The notes below the pieces were generated by a model. That model ran no database searches and was not told the origin of the DNA. It saw nothing but the letters and a program-made list of their open reading frames with translations. This document shows, one piece after another, positions 1-8,912 of a stretch of DNA of 64,000 nucleotides (within the stretch, counting starts at the first letter, position 1; every line of letters starts with the position of its first letter). Origin of the DNA: a virus; the IMG/VR virus record IMGVR_UViG_3300011113_000238, positions 20,111 through 84,110 of that record; one strand, given 5' to 3'. The position numbers and the translations under genes were made by a program.

Positions 1-299
1 GAGATGATATTGAAGTTGGATTCCATAGAGGTGCGTTCGGATATAGCGAAAGTGGTAACTTTCAGTTTGTACCTATCGTAGTGGACGAACTAACTGCTGC
101 GGAAGACCTGCAAATGGACGTAGAAGCGTACTATGCAATCGGTGATAAGTTCTTCATCGGTGCAGAAGGTCCGGGTTATTCAGCACTGGAAGCTGGTAGT
201 TCTACGCAAGCACCTGATGGTATTAGCGGCCCTGCTATGCAAGTCATATCGGACATATATCGCATGGACATGAAAACATACTACGACGCAAGTAGATAA
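1..299 (+). CDS. Partial structural protein, C-terminal end only
   Basis: The reading frame is open from the window edge (codons start at base 3) to TAA at 297-299, so about 98 C-terminal residues are visible. They include PIVVDELTAAEDLQMDVEAY and end in KTYYDASR. The gene stops 11 bp before the tail terminator gene, which is where head-completion or capsid genes sit in siphoviruses. A capsid or head-closure role is inferred from position only; I do not recognise the family. An internal GTG at 81 lies inside this longer frame and is probably not the start. Confidence 0.6.
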   Translation, partial: DDIEVGFHRGAFGYSESGNFQFVPIVVDELTAAEDLQMDVEAYYAIGDKFFIGAEGPGYSALEAGSSTQAPDGISGPAMQVISDIYRMDMKTYYDASR

Positions 300-310
300 T
301 AAAGGAAAGT

Positions 311-715
311 ATGTCAATCGTTCTAATTAAGAAAGCACTGCAGAAACATCTGGATACTATGCCTTCGTTGGCTACTGCCTATTCGTCGGCTAGCTTTACT
401 CCCGTTCAAGGTATTCCCTATCAGAGAGTGCAGCTTATCCCAAGACAACCTGAGAATCCCACGTTCGGTGATTCTTATTACAGAGAAGTTGGATCATTCC
501 AAATCTTCCTAGCTTATCCTAGTAATAAAGGTGAATCGCAAGTGCTCGAAAGAGCAGAGTTAGTTCAAAAGCATTTCGCTAGAGGAACTACATTAACAGA
601 AGGTGCAATCGAGGTTAATATCCTCAGAACACCTCAGATTGCAGGCAGTACTATCGCAGGTGATAGAGTCATAGTGCCGGTGATTATTCAGTATTCTGCT
701 GGAGTTATGGTATAA
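311..715 (+). CDS. Tail terminator-like protein (DUF4128 type)
   Basis: 134 residues. The pattern FTPVQGIPYQRVQLIPRQPE, then FGDSYYREVGSFQIFLAYP, then a closing VIVPVIIQYSAG is that of small phage tail terminator proteins of the DUF4128 type. In lambda-like phages the terminator (gpU role) caps the tail tube at the head-proximal end, stops tube growth and joins tail to head. The place fits: after the last head gene and before the tail tube gene, from which it is split by an inserted homing endonuclease. ATG start preceded by AAAGGAAAGT. Confidence 0.75.
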   Translation: MSIVLIKKALQKHLDTMPSLATAYSSASFTPVQGIPYQRVQLIPRQPENPTFGDSYYREVGSFQIFLAYPSNKGESQVLERAELVQKHFARGTTLTEGAIEVNILRTPQIAGSTIAGDRVIVPVIIQYSAGVMV

Positions 716-743
716 TTACAGAATAGGATAGGGGGCACCCGAC

Positions 744-765
744 AAGACACTTCCTAGAGTGTCTT
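744..765 (+). terminator. Hairpin between tail terminator gene and homing endonuclease
   Basis: Perfect 8-bp stem AAGACACT / AGTGTCTT with a 6-base loop TCCTAG. The tail is only mildly T-rich (CCTAGTTCTTTC), so it may be a weak terminator or an mRNA-processing hairpin that separates expression of the inserted endonuclease from the tail genes. Confidence 0.45.
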
Positions 766-804
766 CCTAGTTCTTTCATCTAGGCATTATTTACTAGGAA
801 TAAT

Positions 805-1611
805 ATGAACACAATGATTAAATTTAACACCAGATTTGAAGCTGGTAAGTACTTGAGAAATCATTCTCTTAAGCACCACATTTACATGTTAATGGACGGT
901 GACACACCAATATACGTAGGTGTATCTAATAACTGGAAGCGTGTATACGAGCATTTCAATATTCACGCAAAGCGTGTAAATGTTTTACTTCGTCGTAAAA
1001 TGCGTAAGATGTTGCGAGAGGGTAGAGAAGTTACCATCTGTATAGTTGGGCACTTCCACTCCAGAATAGAATTAGAGCACGGTGAGCGAAGCCTCATTAT
1101 GTTATACGGAAAGAAAATTGATAGACTTGGTGTACTCTGTAATTTATCAGACGGTGGTGAAGGTACGCGATTACCTAGAACACAGAAACAAAAAGACGCT
1201 GTAAGTGCTGCTAACAAAGGTAGGGTCAAATCTGCCGAAACTCGAAAACGTATATCAGAAGCTCAGAAGTTAAGTTATGAACAAGGGAGAAAACCTTCGT
1301 TCTTGGGTAAGAAGCACACTGAAGAATCTAAGCGTTTGTTGTCTGAATCCCAAAAAGGCGAAAAGAGTAAATATTTCAACGTCACTGGTGAGGCTCATTT
1401 CAACTACGGTAAGCGCAGAACCGACGAGCAGAAAAGAAATATAGCGGCTGGGCAAGACCCAGAGAAACTGCAGTGGGATGCAGAACGTAAAGAGCAATTG
1501 AGAGAGTACTGGGATTCGCAGCCAGTTTTAACTTGTCCTCACTGCGGTAAACAGTCTTCTTTCAAAGCGGCAATGGTTCGACACCACTTTGATAGTTGTA
1601 AATCAAAATAA
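805..1611 (+). CDS. Free-standing GIY-YIG homing endonuclease with NUMOD3 repeats
   Basis: 268 residues. The N-terminal 100 residues form a GIY-YIG nuclease domain (IYMLMDG...PIYVGVSNNWKR, Glu in IELEHGERSLI). Residues about 125-190 hold Lys/Arg/Ser-rich NUMOD3-type DNA-binding repeats (KQKDAVSAANKGR, LGKKHTEESKR). The C-terminus has CPHCGKQ...HHFDSC, a small zinc finger. Such enzymes cut intron- or gene-less alleles and spread their own gene. It sits between the tail terminator and tail tube genes, splitting a normally tight pair, and has its own Shine-Dalgarno (AGGAATAAT). No intron is visible around it, so it is a stand-alone mobile gene. Confidence 0.85.
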   Translation: MNTMIKFNTRFEAGKYLRNHSLKHHIYMLMDGDTPIYVGVSNNWKRVYEHFNIHAKRVNVLLRRKMRKMLREGREVTICIVGHFHSRIELEHGERSLIMLYGKKIDRLGVLCNLSDGGEGTRLPRTQKQKDAVSAANKGRVKSAETRKRISEAQKLSYEQGRKPSFLGKKHTEESKRLLSESQKGEKSKYFNVTGEAHFNYGKRRTDEQKRNIAAGQDPEKLQWDAERKEQLREYWDSQPVLTCPHCGKQSSFKAAMVRHHFDSCKSK

Positions 1612-1639
1612 TTTTACAAATTGAATAGGAATAAATAAA

Positions 1640-2854
1640 ATGGCAATTTCAAAAAATATCAGCAAGGTAGTAGCTATCAAAAAAGAAGGTGCCTACGGTG
1701 TCCTTGCTGGTGCTACAGGCGCTCGATTGCTTCGTCGCGTAACTTCTAATTTTAACTTGGTCAAGTCCACGTATTCCAGCGATGAAGTGCGCCAAGACTA
1801 TCAAATGGCTGATTTCCGGCACGGTGTACGTAGCGCCGAAGGTTCGTTGAATGGTGAGTTTTCTCCCGGTTCTTACTCCGATCTGTTTGCTGCAGCTCTC
1901 GCTAAAGCATTCGTAGCTGGTGTAGCTATCACTGGTGCTGCAATTACTATTGCTGCCTCTGGTCTGCAGTATACACTGACTCGTGGTGCAGGTTCTTACC
2001 TGACTGACGGTTTCAAGGTTGGTGATGTTACTCGCATTACTGTCGCTACCGGTCTGAACGCTGACTGCTTGAATAAGAACTTGCTGATTACTGCACTGAC
2101 TGCTACTGTAGCTACTGTGTCTGTTCTGAACGGTTCTACCATGACTCCTGCTGCCGGTACTGCTGTATCGTTTAGTGTTGCTGGTAAGAAAACATTCGTT
2201 CCTCAAACTGGTCATACATCTGATTCCTTCACTGTTGAAGAGTTCTATGCTGACATTGCTCAGTCCGAAGTGTTCACAGGTTGCAAGGTTAACAGCATTG
2301 GTGTGAGTATCCCTGCTACTGGTATGGCGACCCTAGACTTCGGTTTTATGGGCAAAGACCTCACCCAGACAGGTACTAGTCAGTACTTCACATCTCCTAC
2401 CGCTCAAGGTACTTCTGGTGTGTTTGCTGGTGTGAATGGTGTGGTTGTGTTTAACGGTTTGCCCGTTGCAGTGATCACTGACGCTTCCATCAATATCGAC
2501 CGTGGTATCGCAAATACTACCGTGTTGGGTTCTAACAGCATCGCTGAGAGTATCGACGGTAAAGCAATGGTTGATGGTTCTGTGAGTTTGTACTTCACTG
2601 ATGCGTCCGTCAAGAATGCATTCAAGGATGAGACCGAAGTGTCTCTCGTGTTTGCAATGAGCACCACTAATGCTGCAAACGCTGAGTTCGTGAGCATCAG
2701 CATTCCTCGTGCTAAGTTGAACAGTGCTGATAAGTCCGAATCTGATGCAGGTATCACCATGTCCTGCGATTTCCAAGCTCTGCTGGCAATTAATGGCGGT
2801 ACTGGTACTGCTTCTGAGTTCACTACCATCGTGATTCAAGACTCCTTGGCTTAA
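1640..2854 (+). CDS. Major tail tube protein
   Basis: 404 residues. The opening MAISKNISKVVAIKKEGAYG and the segment LRRVTSNFNLVKSTYSSDEV are typical of siphovirus tail tube proteins (Phage_tube family). It polymerises into hexameric rings to form the tail tube. Residues about 100-170 are rich in Ala/Thr/Val and look like an inserted Ig-like or decoration domain. The gene is followed by a strong terminator at 2871, as expected for a highly expressed late structural gene. Codon use is dominated by GGT, GCT and ACT. Start ATG at 1640 follows AATAGGAATAA. Confidence 0.8.
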   Translation: MAISKNISKVVAIKKEGAYGVLAGATGARLLRRVTSNFNLVKSTYSSDEVRQDYQMADFRHGVRSAEGSLNGEFSPGSYSDLFAAALAKAFVAGVAITGAAITIAASGLQYTLTRGAGSYLTDGFKVGDVTRITVATGLNADCLNKNLLITALTATVATVSVLNGSTMTPAAGTAVSFSVAGKKTFVPQTGHTSDSFTVEEFYADIAQSEVFTGCKVNSIGVSIPATGMATLDFGFMGKDLTQTGTSQYFTSPTAQGTSGVFAGVNGVVVFNGLPVAVITDASINIDRGIANTTVLGSNSIAESIDGKAMVDGSVSLYFTDASVKNAFKDETEVSLVFAMSTTNAANAEFVSISIPRAKLNSADKSESDAGITMSCDFQALLAINGGTGTASEFTTIVIQDSLA

Positions 2855-2870
2855 TCTAACTTAAGTTGAC

Positions 2871-2901
2871 CCCCGTAGCCGAAAGGTTGCGGGGTTTTCT
2901 T
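2871..2901 (+). terminator. Rho-independent terminator after the tail tube gene
   Basis: 10-bp stem CCCCGTAGCC / GGTTGCGGGG (two G-U pairs) capped by a GAAA tetraloop and followed by TTTTCTT. A textbook intrinsic terminator. Confidence 0.9.
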
Positions 2902-2947
2902 GTTTGCGCTATCTTATCTTGACAAAGCGGAAATCCTTCGGCTTTCC

Positions 2948-2976
2948 TTGACAACAAAGATTATACATGATAAAAT
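2948..2976 (+). promoter_or_regulatory. Sigma70-type promoter for the tail chaperone operon
   Basis: TTGACA at 2948-2953, 17-bp spacer, TAAAAT at 2971-2976. It lies just after the tube-gene terminator and 60 bp before the chaperone start, so it re-starts transcription for the tail assembly genes. Confidence 0.75.
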
Positions 2977-3035
2977 GAGTATCTACTTTGATGAATTCAA
3001 GGAGCTAGCATTACTAACAACCCGAAAGGAACCTC

Positions 3036-3446
3036 ATGTCATTTGATATTGTAAAACAAGATTTCTCCAAGTCCGCTGAAGCTGGACATACCTTTGAACT
3101 GGTGCTGCCCACTGGTGAACCCTCCGGTGCAAAGCTGACTATCCTCGGTGATCTGTCCCCTACTGTTAAAGCATACAGCCGCCGCAAGTTCACCGAGTTT
3201 CAACAGAAGCAACTCATGGCTCGTCGCAAAGGTAAAGACGTGGATGATATGTCCCTGCAAGAAGCTGAAGAACTGGCAGTTGAATCCGCATTGATTCGTT
3301 TGGTCGGTTGGGAAGGTATTACCGAAGAAGGTAAACCCGTTGCATTTACCAAGGAGAAAGCTGAAGCTGTACTGACTGCTCACGCATGGATTCGTGAAGC
3401 TATCGTGCAGGAGGCGAGTGACGTAACTAACTTTCGACCCAAATGA
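3036..3446 (+). CDS. Tail assembly chaperone, short form (gpG-like)
   Basis: 136 residues, between tail tube and tape measure, which is the fixed place of tail chaperones in siphoviruses. The sequence is charged and helical (RRKFTEFQQKQLMARRKGKD, LQEAEELAVESALIRLVGWE); the RLVGWEGI segment is common in this class. The short form binds the tape measure and recruits tube subunits. It ends TTT CGA CCC AAA TGA; the frame opened by a +1 shift just before this stop continues for 120 codons (see the fusion entry). Start ATG preceded by GAAAGGAACC. Confidence 0.75.
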   Translation: MSFDIVKQDFSKSAEAGHTFELVLPTGEPSGAKLTILGDLSPTVKAYSRRKFTEFQQKQLMARRKGKDVDDMSLQEAEELAVESALIRLVGWEGITEEGKPVAFTKEKAEAVLTAHAWIREAIVQEASDVTNFRPK

Positions 3447-3807
3447 TTTAGAGGAAGCTCTTGCTTATTTAAAGCAGGAGTTTAGATTAGGATCAGGTGC
3501 AAGTTCAAATAAAGCTAAACTAGAAAGTGTCTGGAGACAAACTGGTCACAGACCAAAAGAACTAGATGAACTAGTTGAAATGCCGGAATCGCTCAGTCAT
3601 ATCTGGGCTGATTTCAGAGCACTGAACTCAAGTCGAACTAGCACTGGTTATTCAGCGGAACCTTTGAGCTACACTGAGATACTAAGCTACTGCATCACAA
3701 ACCAAGTTGAATTACAACCGTGGGAAATTGAAATCATTAAGTACTTCGACGCTACATTAATGAATCTTCATGCAGAAGAAGCTGCTAAAGCTAACAAGAA
3801 GAAATAA
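3036..3807 (+). CDS. Predicted +1 frameshift tail chaperone fusion (gpGT-like)
   Basis: The +1 frame is open from 3427 to TAA at 3805-3807 and overlaps the end of the short form. It encodes LTFDPNDLEEALAYLKQEFR... and ...EIIKYFDATLMNLHAEEAAK, a gpT-like extension. It lacks an initiation site of its own: the first ATG (3580) is 150 bases in and has no Shine-Dalgarno. A shift on TTT before the slow CGA codon (3432-3437), or on CCC before AAA (3438-3443), gives a continuous protein of about 256 residues. Lambda uses a -1 shift for gpG-T; +1 shifts at proline codons are known in Listeria phage PSA. The shift here is inferred. Confidence 0.65.
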
Positions 3808-3822
3808 CAACGATAAAAATTG

Positions 3823-3846
3823 GCCCTCGAAAGAGGGCTTCTTTTT
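3823..3846 (+). terminator. Terminator after the tail chaperone genes
   Basis: Stem GCCCTC / GAGGGC with GAAA loop, followed by TTCTTTTT. It probably lowers read-through into the tape measure gene, setting the ratio between tail components. Confidence 0.9.
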
Positions 3847-3911
3847 AAGTGCGCATTGAATTAACTACGCGTATTTAAAAAGAATGGCTAGACACAACCA
3901 AAGAGGTTAAT

Positions 3912-6900
3912 ATGGAATTATCAGAACTAAAGTTTGCGGTTAATACCGCAGAACTAAAAGAAGCAGTTGACCTTCTAGGTAAGGTTCAACAACGTACATC
4001 TGAATTGGGTAAGGCACAAGTTACTCAAGAGAAAGCTGCCAAGAAAGCTGCTAAGAGTCAGACCGAAGTGGGTGATGCAGCGGAAGATACCGAAAAGAAA
4101 ATCTCCCCATTGGAGAAATTGCTTCAGAAACTTAATAACCAATATGGTGATCTGGTTAAAGGATTTACCAAAGGTGAAGCTGCAATCCTACAACAAGCTC
4201 GTAGTTATGGTGCAGCTGAGGATGCATTGCAACCCTTCATCGCTGAACTGGAAAAGATTAAGGAACTCACTAAAGACCCTTTCGATGCATCTGTAGGTGC
4301 AATCAGAAGCGTGAGTGCTGAATTCGACAGGCTCAATCAACGTGCAGAATTAGCTCAAAGAGGAATCTCACTGAGTACTAAGCAGTTGTCCGAGTATAGT
4401 AGAATCAGTGCAGAAGTAAAAGGTAAAGTGCTTGAATTGGGCATGGACCCAAAGAGCGCAGCAGGCGTCGAGAAGTTTAATCAGTTACTCGCTGAGAACC
4501 GCAATGAATATCTGAAGGTTGCTGCTGCAGCTAATGCATTGGAGCAAGCCGAATCACTGCGCAATAAGACCCTGAGAGACAATGAGCGTTTGCTTGCCGC
4601 TAACCTACAGGCTCAAGCTACAATGATGAACGACGCTGTGAAGTTATACCAAAATTCAGAAGCAGATAAAGCGAAAGCTCTTGCTAACAGAATGCGCATG
4701 GAAGCTACCGCTGGTGACAATGCTGTGCAGTTGTTCTATAAGAACGAACAGCAAAAGCAGAAAGCTCTTGAAGCACGGATGAAAGCTGAAGCTACCATGA
4801 TGGATAGTGCAGTAGTTAAATACTACACTATGCAAAGCAAGACTAATGGTAAAGCTGACGTGCAATCAGTCCGTGAACGCGAACAGGCCATTAAACGGTT
4901 GGCGGTTGAAGAGTCCAGAATGACTTCTGTATTGAATACTCTTAATCAAGTGCAAGATAAGAATGTAGAAGTATCTGAGAAAGCTGCTAGAAGTGTCGCT
5001 AACTACGAGCGCAACTTAGCTAAAGCTGGTATTACTGGTGAAGCGGCTGCTGCTAAACTCGATACGTACCGCAAGCAACAAAGTGCTATTCAAAAGATTG
5101 AAGAAGACCGTCAAGGTAAATTCCTGACTCGTGCTTTGCAACCTCAGATTGGTGACGTTGCTGTTTCGCTTGCTGCTGGTCAGAACCCCCTCACTGTGCT
5201 GTTGCAACAGGGTGATCAGATCAGAGGTTTGATTGCTCAAACTGGTGTGCAAGGTGAAGCTCTCCGTGCTGTAATGCGCAATGCATTTACTGATACAATC
5301 AAGAGTGTTAAAGATACTGCCGTGGCAATGAGTTCTGTGCTAGGTGGTGCGCTTATGACTTTGGGTAATAACGTACTCGGTTTAGTTACTGGTCCATTCA
5401 CGGCTTTCAAAGCCAGTATGGACGCAGGTGCTACAGCAAGTGGTTCTTTTAAAGATGCTATCGCAGCATTGAACGTGGCTTTTATTAAGTTAGTGGGTAA
5501 CCCAGTAGTTGCTGCACTTGTAGCAATTGCCGTTGGATTGACAACACTTGGTATTGCTGCGTTTCAAGTGTCCAAACAGGAAGATGCACTATCTAAGTCA
5601 CTTGCACTGACAGGTGGTTCAATGGGCCTGAATAAGGAATCCGCTATTGCTTACGCAAATTCTCTTAATGATATTGGGATCAGTACAAGTAAAGCCATTG
5701 ATGTAATACAAGCTATGGCTAAAGAGGGCGGTTTTCTTTCCAAGGAAATTTCTCTGGTTGCAACCACTGCTGTTAAGATGCAGAAGGATGCTGGTGTAGC
5801 CATTGAAGAGACTGTTAAGCATTTCGCTAAGTTGAAAGATAAACCTGTTGATGCATTGATTGAACTAGCCAAAGCGTCCGGTCTAATTTCGACTACTTCT
5901 ATTGAAGCTGTTATTGCTCTTGAGAAGCAAGGTGATAAAGCTGCGGCAGTTGCTCTAGCAATGAAAATTAGTGCGGATACGCAGATTGCTCAATCAAATA
6001 GAATCAAAACCGAACTTAGTTCGCTAGGTGAAGTGATGAATTGGTTCAGTAAGTCGTGGACTGGTATGTGGGACGCCATCAAGGGGACTCAGTACAGTAC
6101 ACCAATTAAAGAGCAGTTACAAGGTGATTTGATTAAGACGCAACAGGAGATAACCCGAGTTCAGGATAATTTGAAGTTACTCGAAAAGTTCGGAATAAAG
6201 GGTGATCCTAAATTATTGAATCAGCTAAATGCAACTGCTGACGCATTTAGTAAACAACTTCAGGATATAGACGCTAAATCTGCAGCGGAGAAGAAACTCA
6301 CTGAAGAGCAGTCTAAAGGAGCAGAGGTTCTCAAAGACAAGATGCGCTTTGAGAAGGAGTACAAAGAAAAGCAAGAGGCTTTGGATAAGGCTACGTACAC
6401 TCGTCAACAAGCGATTAACGCAGCAATTGAACAAGAAGCTAAACTGCGTAAAGCAGCAGGTGGTGCGCTGAGTGCATCTGAGGTTGCTACTATTTCTACA
6501 ACAGCAGGTCGGGAGTGGGATAAATCCAAGGCTTCTGAGAATAAGAAGGCTGAAAATAAAGCGCAGCGCGAATTGAACGAGTCTATTGAAAGATACAATG
6601 ATATTCTGAATAAGAGTTCAGGTTACAATAAAGAGTTCAATGATGCAATTTTGAGCTTGATGATTGCTCGTGATGCTGGTAAAAAAAGTCAAGAGCAGTA
6701 TAACGAAGCTGTTAATCACTTGGTGAAACAACAACCTTTCTATATTCAGCAAGAAAAAGAAGCAGCCGAAGTCGCTAAGAAACGAGCAGATAATCAGGAA
6801 TGGTTGAACTCAGTAATGGGTCGTAGCGAAGGTCTAACTAAGGATTACACTCAAGGCACTGAGCGACTGATGCAGATGCTTGGTTCTGGTGATATTGATG

Positions 6901-7994
6901 CTGTTCAATTCAGAGAAGCACTTGATGCTTTAAACAAATTGACTCCAGCGTACAAAGCCTATGAATCTGTGTTAGCTAACTACGGTAAAACTGTTGCTGA
7001 TTTGGAAGCACAACGCAAAGCTACTGCTGACGAATACAACATTGACTTTAAGACTGACGAAGAGAAGGCTGCGTTGCAATCTCTAAGCAAGTTCAAAAAG
7101 TCCCTTGCTGATTCTGATGCGGATTATGAAAAGGCTATAGCTGACGCTAAAAAGTTTGAAGGTTCACGAGAGTATCAAGGTATGATTGATGCTGCACAGG
7201 ATGTGGCAGATCGTCGTAAGATGATTGCTAAGGATGTGTACGACAGAGAGAAATACTTGCAGACTCAGACTTATCAAATGTACGCAGCTGGTTTCGATGC
7301 ACTGAAGAACTTATCCAAGAGTTTCGGTGAAGCTGTCGGTGATCAGTTTGTTAACTTTGCTAAGACAGGCAAGTCTTCCTTTGAAGATTTGACTAGCAGT
7401 TTTGGTAACATGGTCAAGAGTATGATCTATGATCTCATTAAACTGCAGATTCAGAAGCAAGTATCTGGTTTGTTGGATATGGGTATTAGTGCAGCTGTCG
7501 GTTACTTCAAAGGTAGTTCGACTACTGGCTCTAGTCAATATGCTCTGACCTCCGGTGGTTCTGGTTTGGCTAGTATGGGTGGTGGAACTGGTCTGATTGC
7601 TCAAGCTAACGGTGGTGCATGGAACAATGGTGTGCAAATGTATGCCAAGGGTGGTGTCTTTGATGGCCCTACAATGTTCGGACACTCCGGTGGACTAGGT
7701 GTACTTGGTGAAGCAGGCGCAGAGGCTGTAATGCCCCTTAAACGCGACGCAAACGGTTCTCTGGGTGTAGCTGTTACAGGTGGTAGTTCTTCCGGTTCTA
7801 ACGTGGAAGTTGTCATCAACAACTACGGCTCCGAGAAAGCAACAACTACTGAAACTACAGATAGTCGCGGTAACCGTAAAATCAATGTTACAATTGGCGA
7901 GATGATTTCTGGTGAAATCGCTAGAAGCGGTAGCGCGGTTCAGAAGAGCATGCAGAGTACATACGGTCAACGACCACAACTAATTAGACGATAA
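3912..7994 (+). CDS. Tape measure protein
   Basis: 1360 residues. The N-terminal 400 residues are coiled-coil, Lys/Ala/Glu-rich. A hydrophobic stretch at about residues 516-550 (NPVVAALVAIAVGLTTLGIA) is the membrane-active segment usual in lambda gpH-like proteins. Residues about 1115-1200 (ALKNLSKSFGEAVGDQFVNF, IKLQIQKQVSGLL) match the lambda tape-measure C-terminal domain, followed by the conserved GGVFDGPTMFGHSGGLGVLG and EAGAEAVMPLKR. It sets tail length and takes part in DNA ejection through the envelope. Start ATG follows AAAGAGGTTAAT. The length implies a tail in the 150-200 nm range by the usual rule of about 0.15 nm per residue. Confidence 0.9.
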   Translation: MELSELKFAVNTAELKEAVDLLGKVQQRTSELGKAQVTQEKAAKKAAKSQTEVGDAAEDTEKKISPLEKLLQKLNNQYGDLVKGFTKGEAAILQQARSYGAAEDALQPFIAELEKIKELTKDPFDASVGAIRSVSAEFDRLNQRAELAQRGISLSTKQLSEYSRISAEVKGKVLELGMDPKSAAGVEKFNQLLAENRNEYLKVAAAANALEQAESLRNKTLRDNERLLAANLQAQATMMNDAVKLYQNSEADKAKALANRMRMEATAGDNAVQLFYKNEQQKQKALEARMKAEATMMDSAVVKYYTMQSKTNGKADVQSVREREQAIKRLAVEESRMTSVLNTLNQVQDKNVEVSEKAARSVANYERNLAKAGITGEAAAAKLDTYRKQQSAIQKIEEDRQGKFLTRALQPQIGDVAVSLAAGQNPLTVLLQQGDQIRGLIAQTGVQGEALRAVMRNAFTDTIKSVKDTAVAMSSVLGGALMTLGNNVLGLVTGPFTAFKASMDAGATASGSFKDAIAALNVAFIKLVGNPVVAALVAIAVGLTTLGIAAFQVSKQEDALSKSLALTGGSMGLNKESAIAYANSLNDIGISTSKAIDVIQAMAKEGGFLSKEISLVATTAVKMQKDAGVAIEETVKHFAKLKDKPVDALIELAKASGLISTTSIEAVIALEKQGDKAAAVALAMKISADTQIAQSNRIKTELSSLGEVMNWFSKSWTGMWDAIKGTQYSTPIKEQLQGDLIKTQQEITRVQDNLKLLEKFGIKGDPKLLNQLNATADAFSKQLQDIDAKSAAEKKLTEEQSKGAEVLKDKMRFEKEYKEKQEALDKATYTRQQAINAAIEQEAKLRKAAGGALSASEVATISTTAGREWDKSKASENKKAENKAQRELNESIERYNDILNKSSGYNKEFNDAILSLMIARDAGKKSQEQYNEAVNHLVKQQPFYIQQEKEAAEVAKKRADNQEWLNSVMGRSEGLTKDYTQGTERLMQMLGSGDIDAVQFREALDALNKLTPAYKAYESVLANYGKTVADLEAQRKATADEYNIDFKTDEEKAALQSLSKFKKSLADSDADYEKAIADAKKFEGSREYQGMIDAAQDVADRRKMIAKDVYDREKYLQTQTYQMYAAGFDALKNLSKSFGEAVGDQFVNFAKTGKSSFEDLTSSFGNMVKSMIYDLIKLQIQKQVSGLLDMGISAAVGYFKGSSTTGSSQYALTSGGSGLASMGGGTGLIAQANGGAWNNGVQMYAKGGVFDGPTMFGHSGGLGVLGEAGAEAVMPLKRDANGSLGVAVTGGSSSGSNVEVVINNYGSEKATTTETTDSRGNRKINVTIGEMISGEIARSGSAVQKSMQSTYGQRPQLIRR

Positions 7995-8003
7995 GGAGAA
8001 AGC

Positions 8004-8369
8004 ATGGCCTACGCTTACGTATGGCCTGCAACCCTACCGCAGTTCCCTGATACTAACTACACTGAAACAGGTGGGGTAAATGTCTTGAGAACTGCGACGG
8101 ATGCAGGACCAGCTAAACAAAGAAAGCGCGGTAATAAACCGCAAGTACTTCAGCTTACATTTACAATGAGTAATACCCAAGTTCCAATCTTTGAGGATTT
8201 CGTTAAGAATACTCTTCAAGGCGTGGCTAGATTTGGGTGGACTCATCCTCGTTTGCTGACAGTAGTTGAAGCACGGATCATTCCTCAGAGTGGTGGTGAT
8301 TTGTATACCCTGAGTTACATTTCACCCGTGAGGTATTCAGTGCAACTTCAAATGGAGATTCTACCGTGA
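8004..8369 (+). CDS. Minor tail protein (gpM-like position)
   Basis: 121 residues, directly after the tape measure with AAGGAGAAAGC before ATG. The opening WPATLPQFPDTNY and the end VRYSVQLQMEILP recur in small tail-tip proteins that occupy the lambda gpM slot. It probably helps build the tip at the end of the tape measure. Its last codons overlap the GTG start of the next gene (GTGA), indicating translational coupling. Confidence 0.65.
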   Translation: MAYAYVWPATLPQFPDTNYTETGGVNVLRTATDAGPAKQRKRGNKPQVLQLTFTMSNTQVPIFEDFVKNTLQGVARFGWTHPRLLTVVEARIIPQSGGDLYTLSYISPVRYSVQLQMEILP

Positions 8370-8887
8370 GCCGCTTAGGTACAATGTCACCTGCAGCGAT
8401 TCGGGCGGTATTCTCCCCTGAATCCGATAGTGATCTGTACATGCTGTTGACGATCTATGACCCTAGTAATCCAAGTAACGTGATTGCTAGGTTGTCAGAT
8501 GGTTATACTCAGCGCATCAGCGAAACAGATGATGATGTAGTCTACGGTGTAGTTAGCCGAGGTGAGAGCTTTGTGTTCTTACCTTTGAACATCTCTCTTC
8601 CTACTGAAAGTGATGATCAAGCACCTACCTGCAGTATTACAATCAGTGATGTGACTCGTTATATAATGCCGCTGATACGGCAGTTGAACGGTCCTCCAAG
8701 TATTAAACTTGAACTGGTGCTAAGTAGTACACCGAATGTTGTAGAAGCATCATTCAGTGAGTTCTACTTGACAGGAATCACGTATAATGCTGAATCAGTC
8801 TCTGGTAACCTTAGTATGATCAACTATGATCTGGAGGGGTTCCCGACACATTCATTTACACCATTTTTATTCCCCGGATTATTCTAA
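8366..8887 (+). CDS. Tail tip protein, DUF1833 family (gpL-like position)
   Basis: 173 residues from a GTG start overlapping the previous stop. The end, EGFPTHSFTPFLFPGLF, is the hallmark C-terminus of DUF1833 proteins, which sit between the gpM-like and gpK/gpJ-like genes of many siphoviruses. The role is inferred as a tail-tip baseplate component. The next gene begins 25 bp downstream. Confidence 0.75.
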   Translation: MSRLGTMSPAAIRAVFSPESDSDLYMLLTIYDPSNPSNVIARLSDGYTQRISETDDDVVYGVVSRGESFVFLPLNISLPTESDDQAPTCSITISDVTRYIMPLIRQLNGPPSIKLELVLSSTPNVVEASFSEFYLTGITYNAESVSGNLSMINYDLEGFPTHSFTPFLFPGLF

Positions 8888-8912
8888 ACAATCAACGTAT
8901 GAAAGAACCGAC

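Noticed and set aside
3580-3807. Stand-alone gene of 75 codons after the tail chaperone
   Set aside because: No ribosome site before ATG 3580, and the frame is open upstream to 3427, which fits a frameshift extension better.
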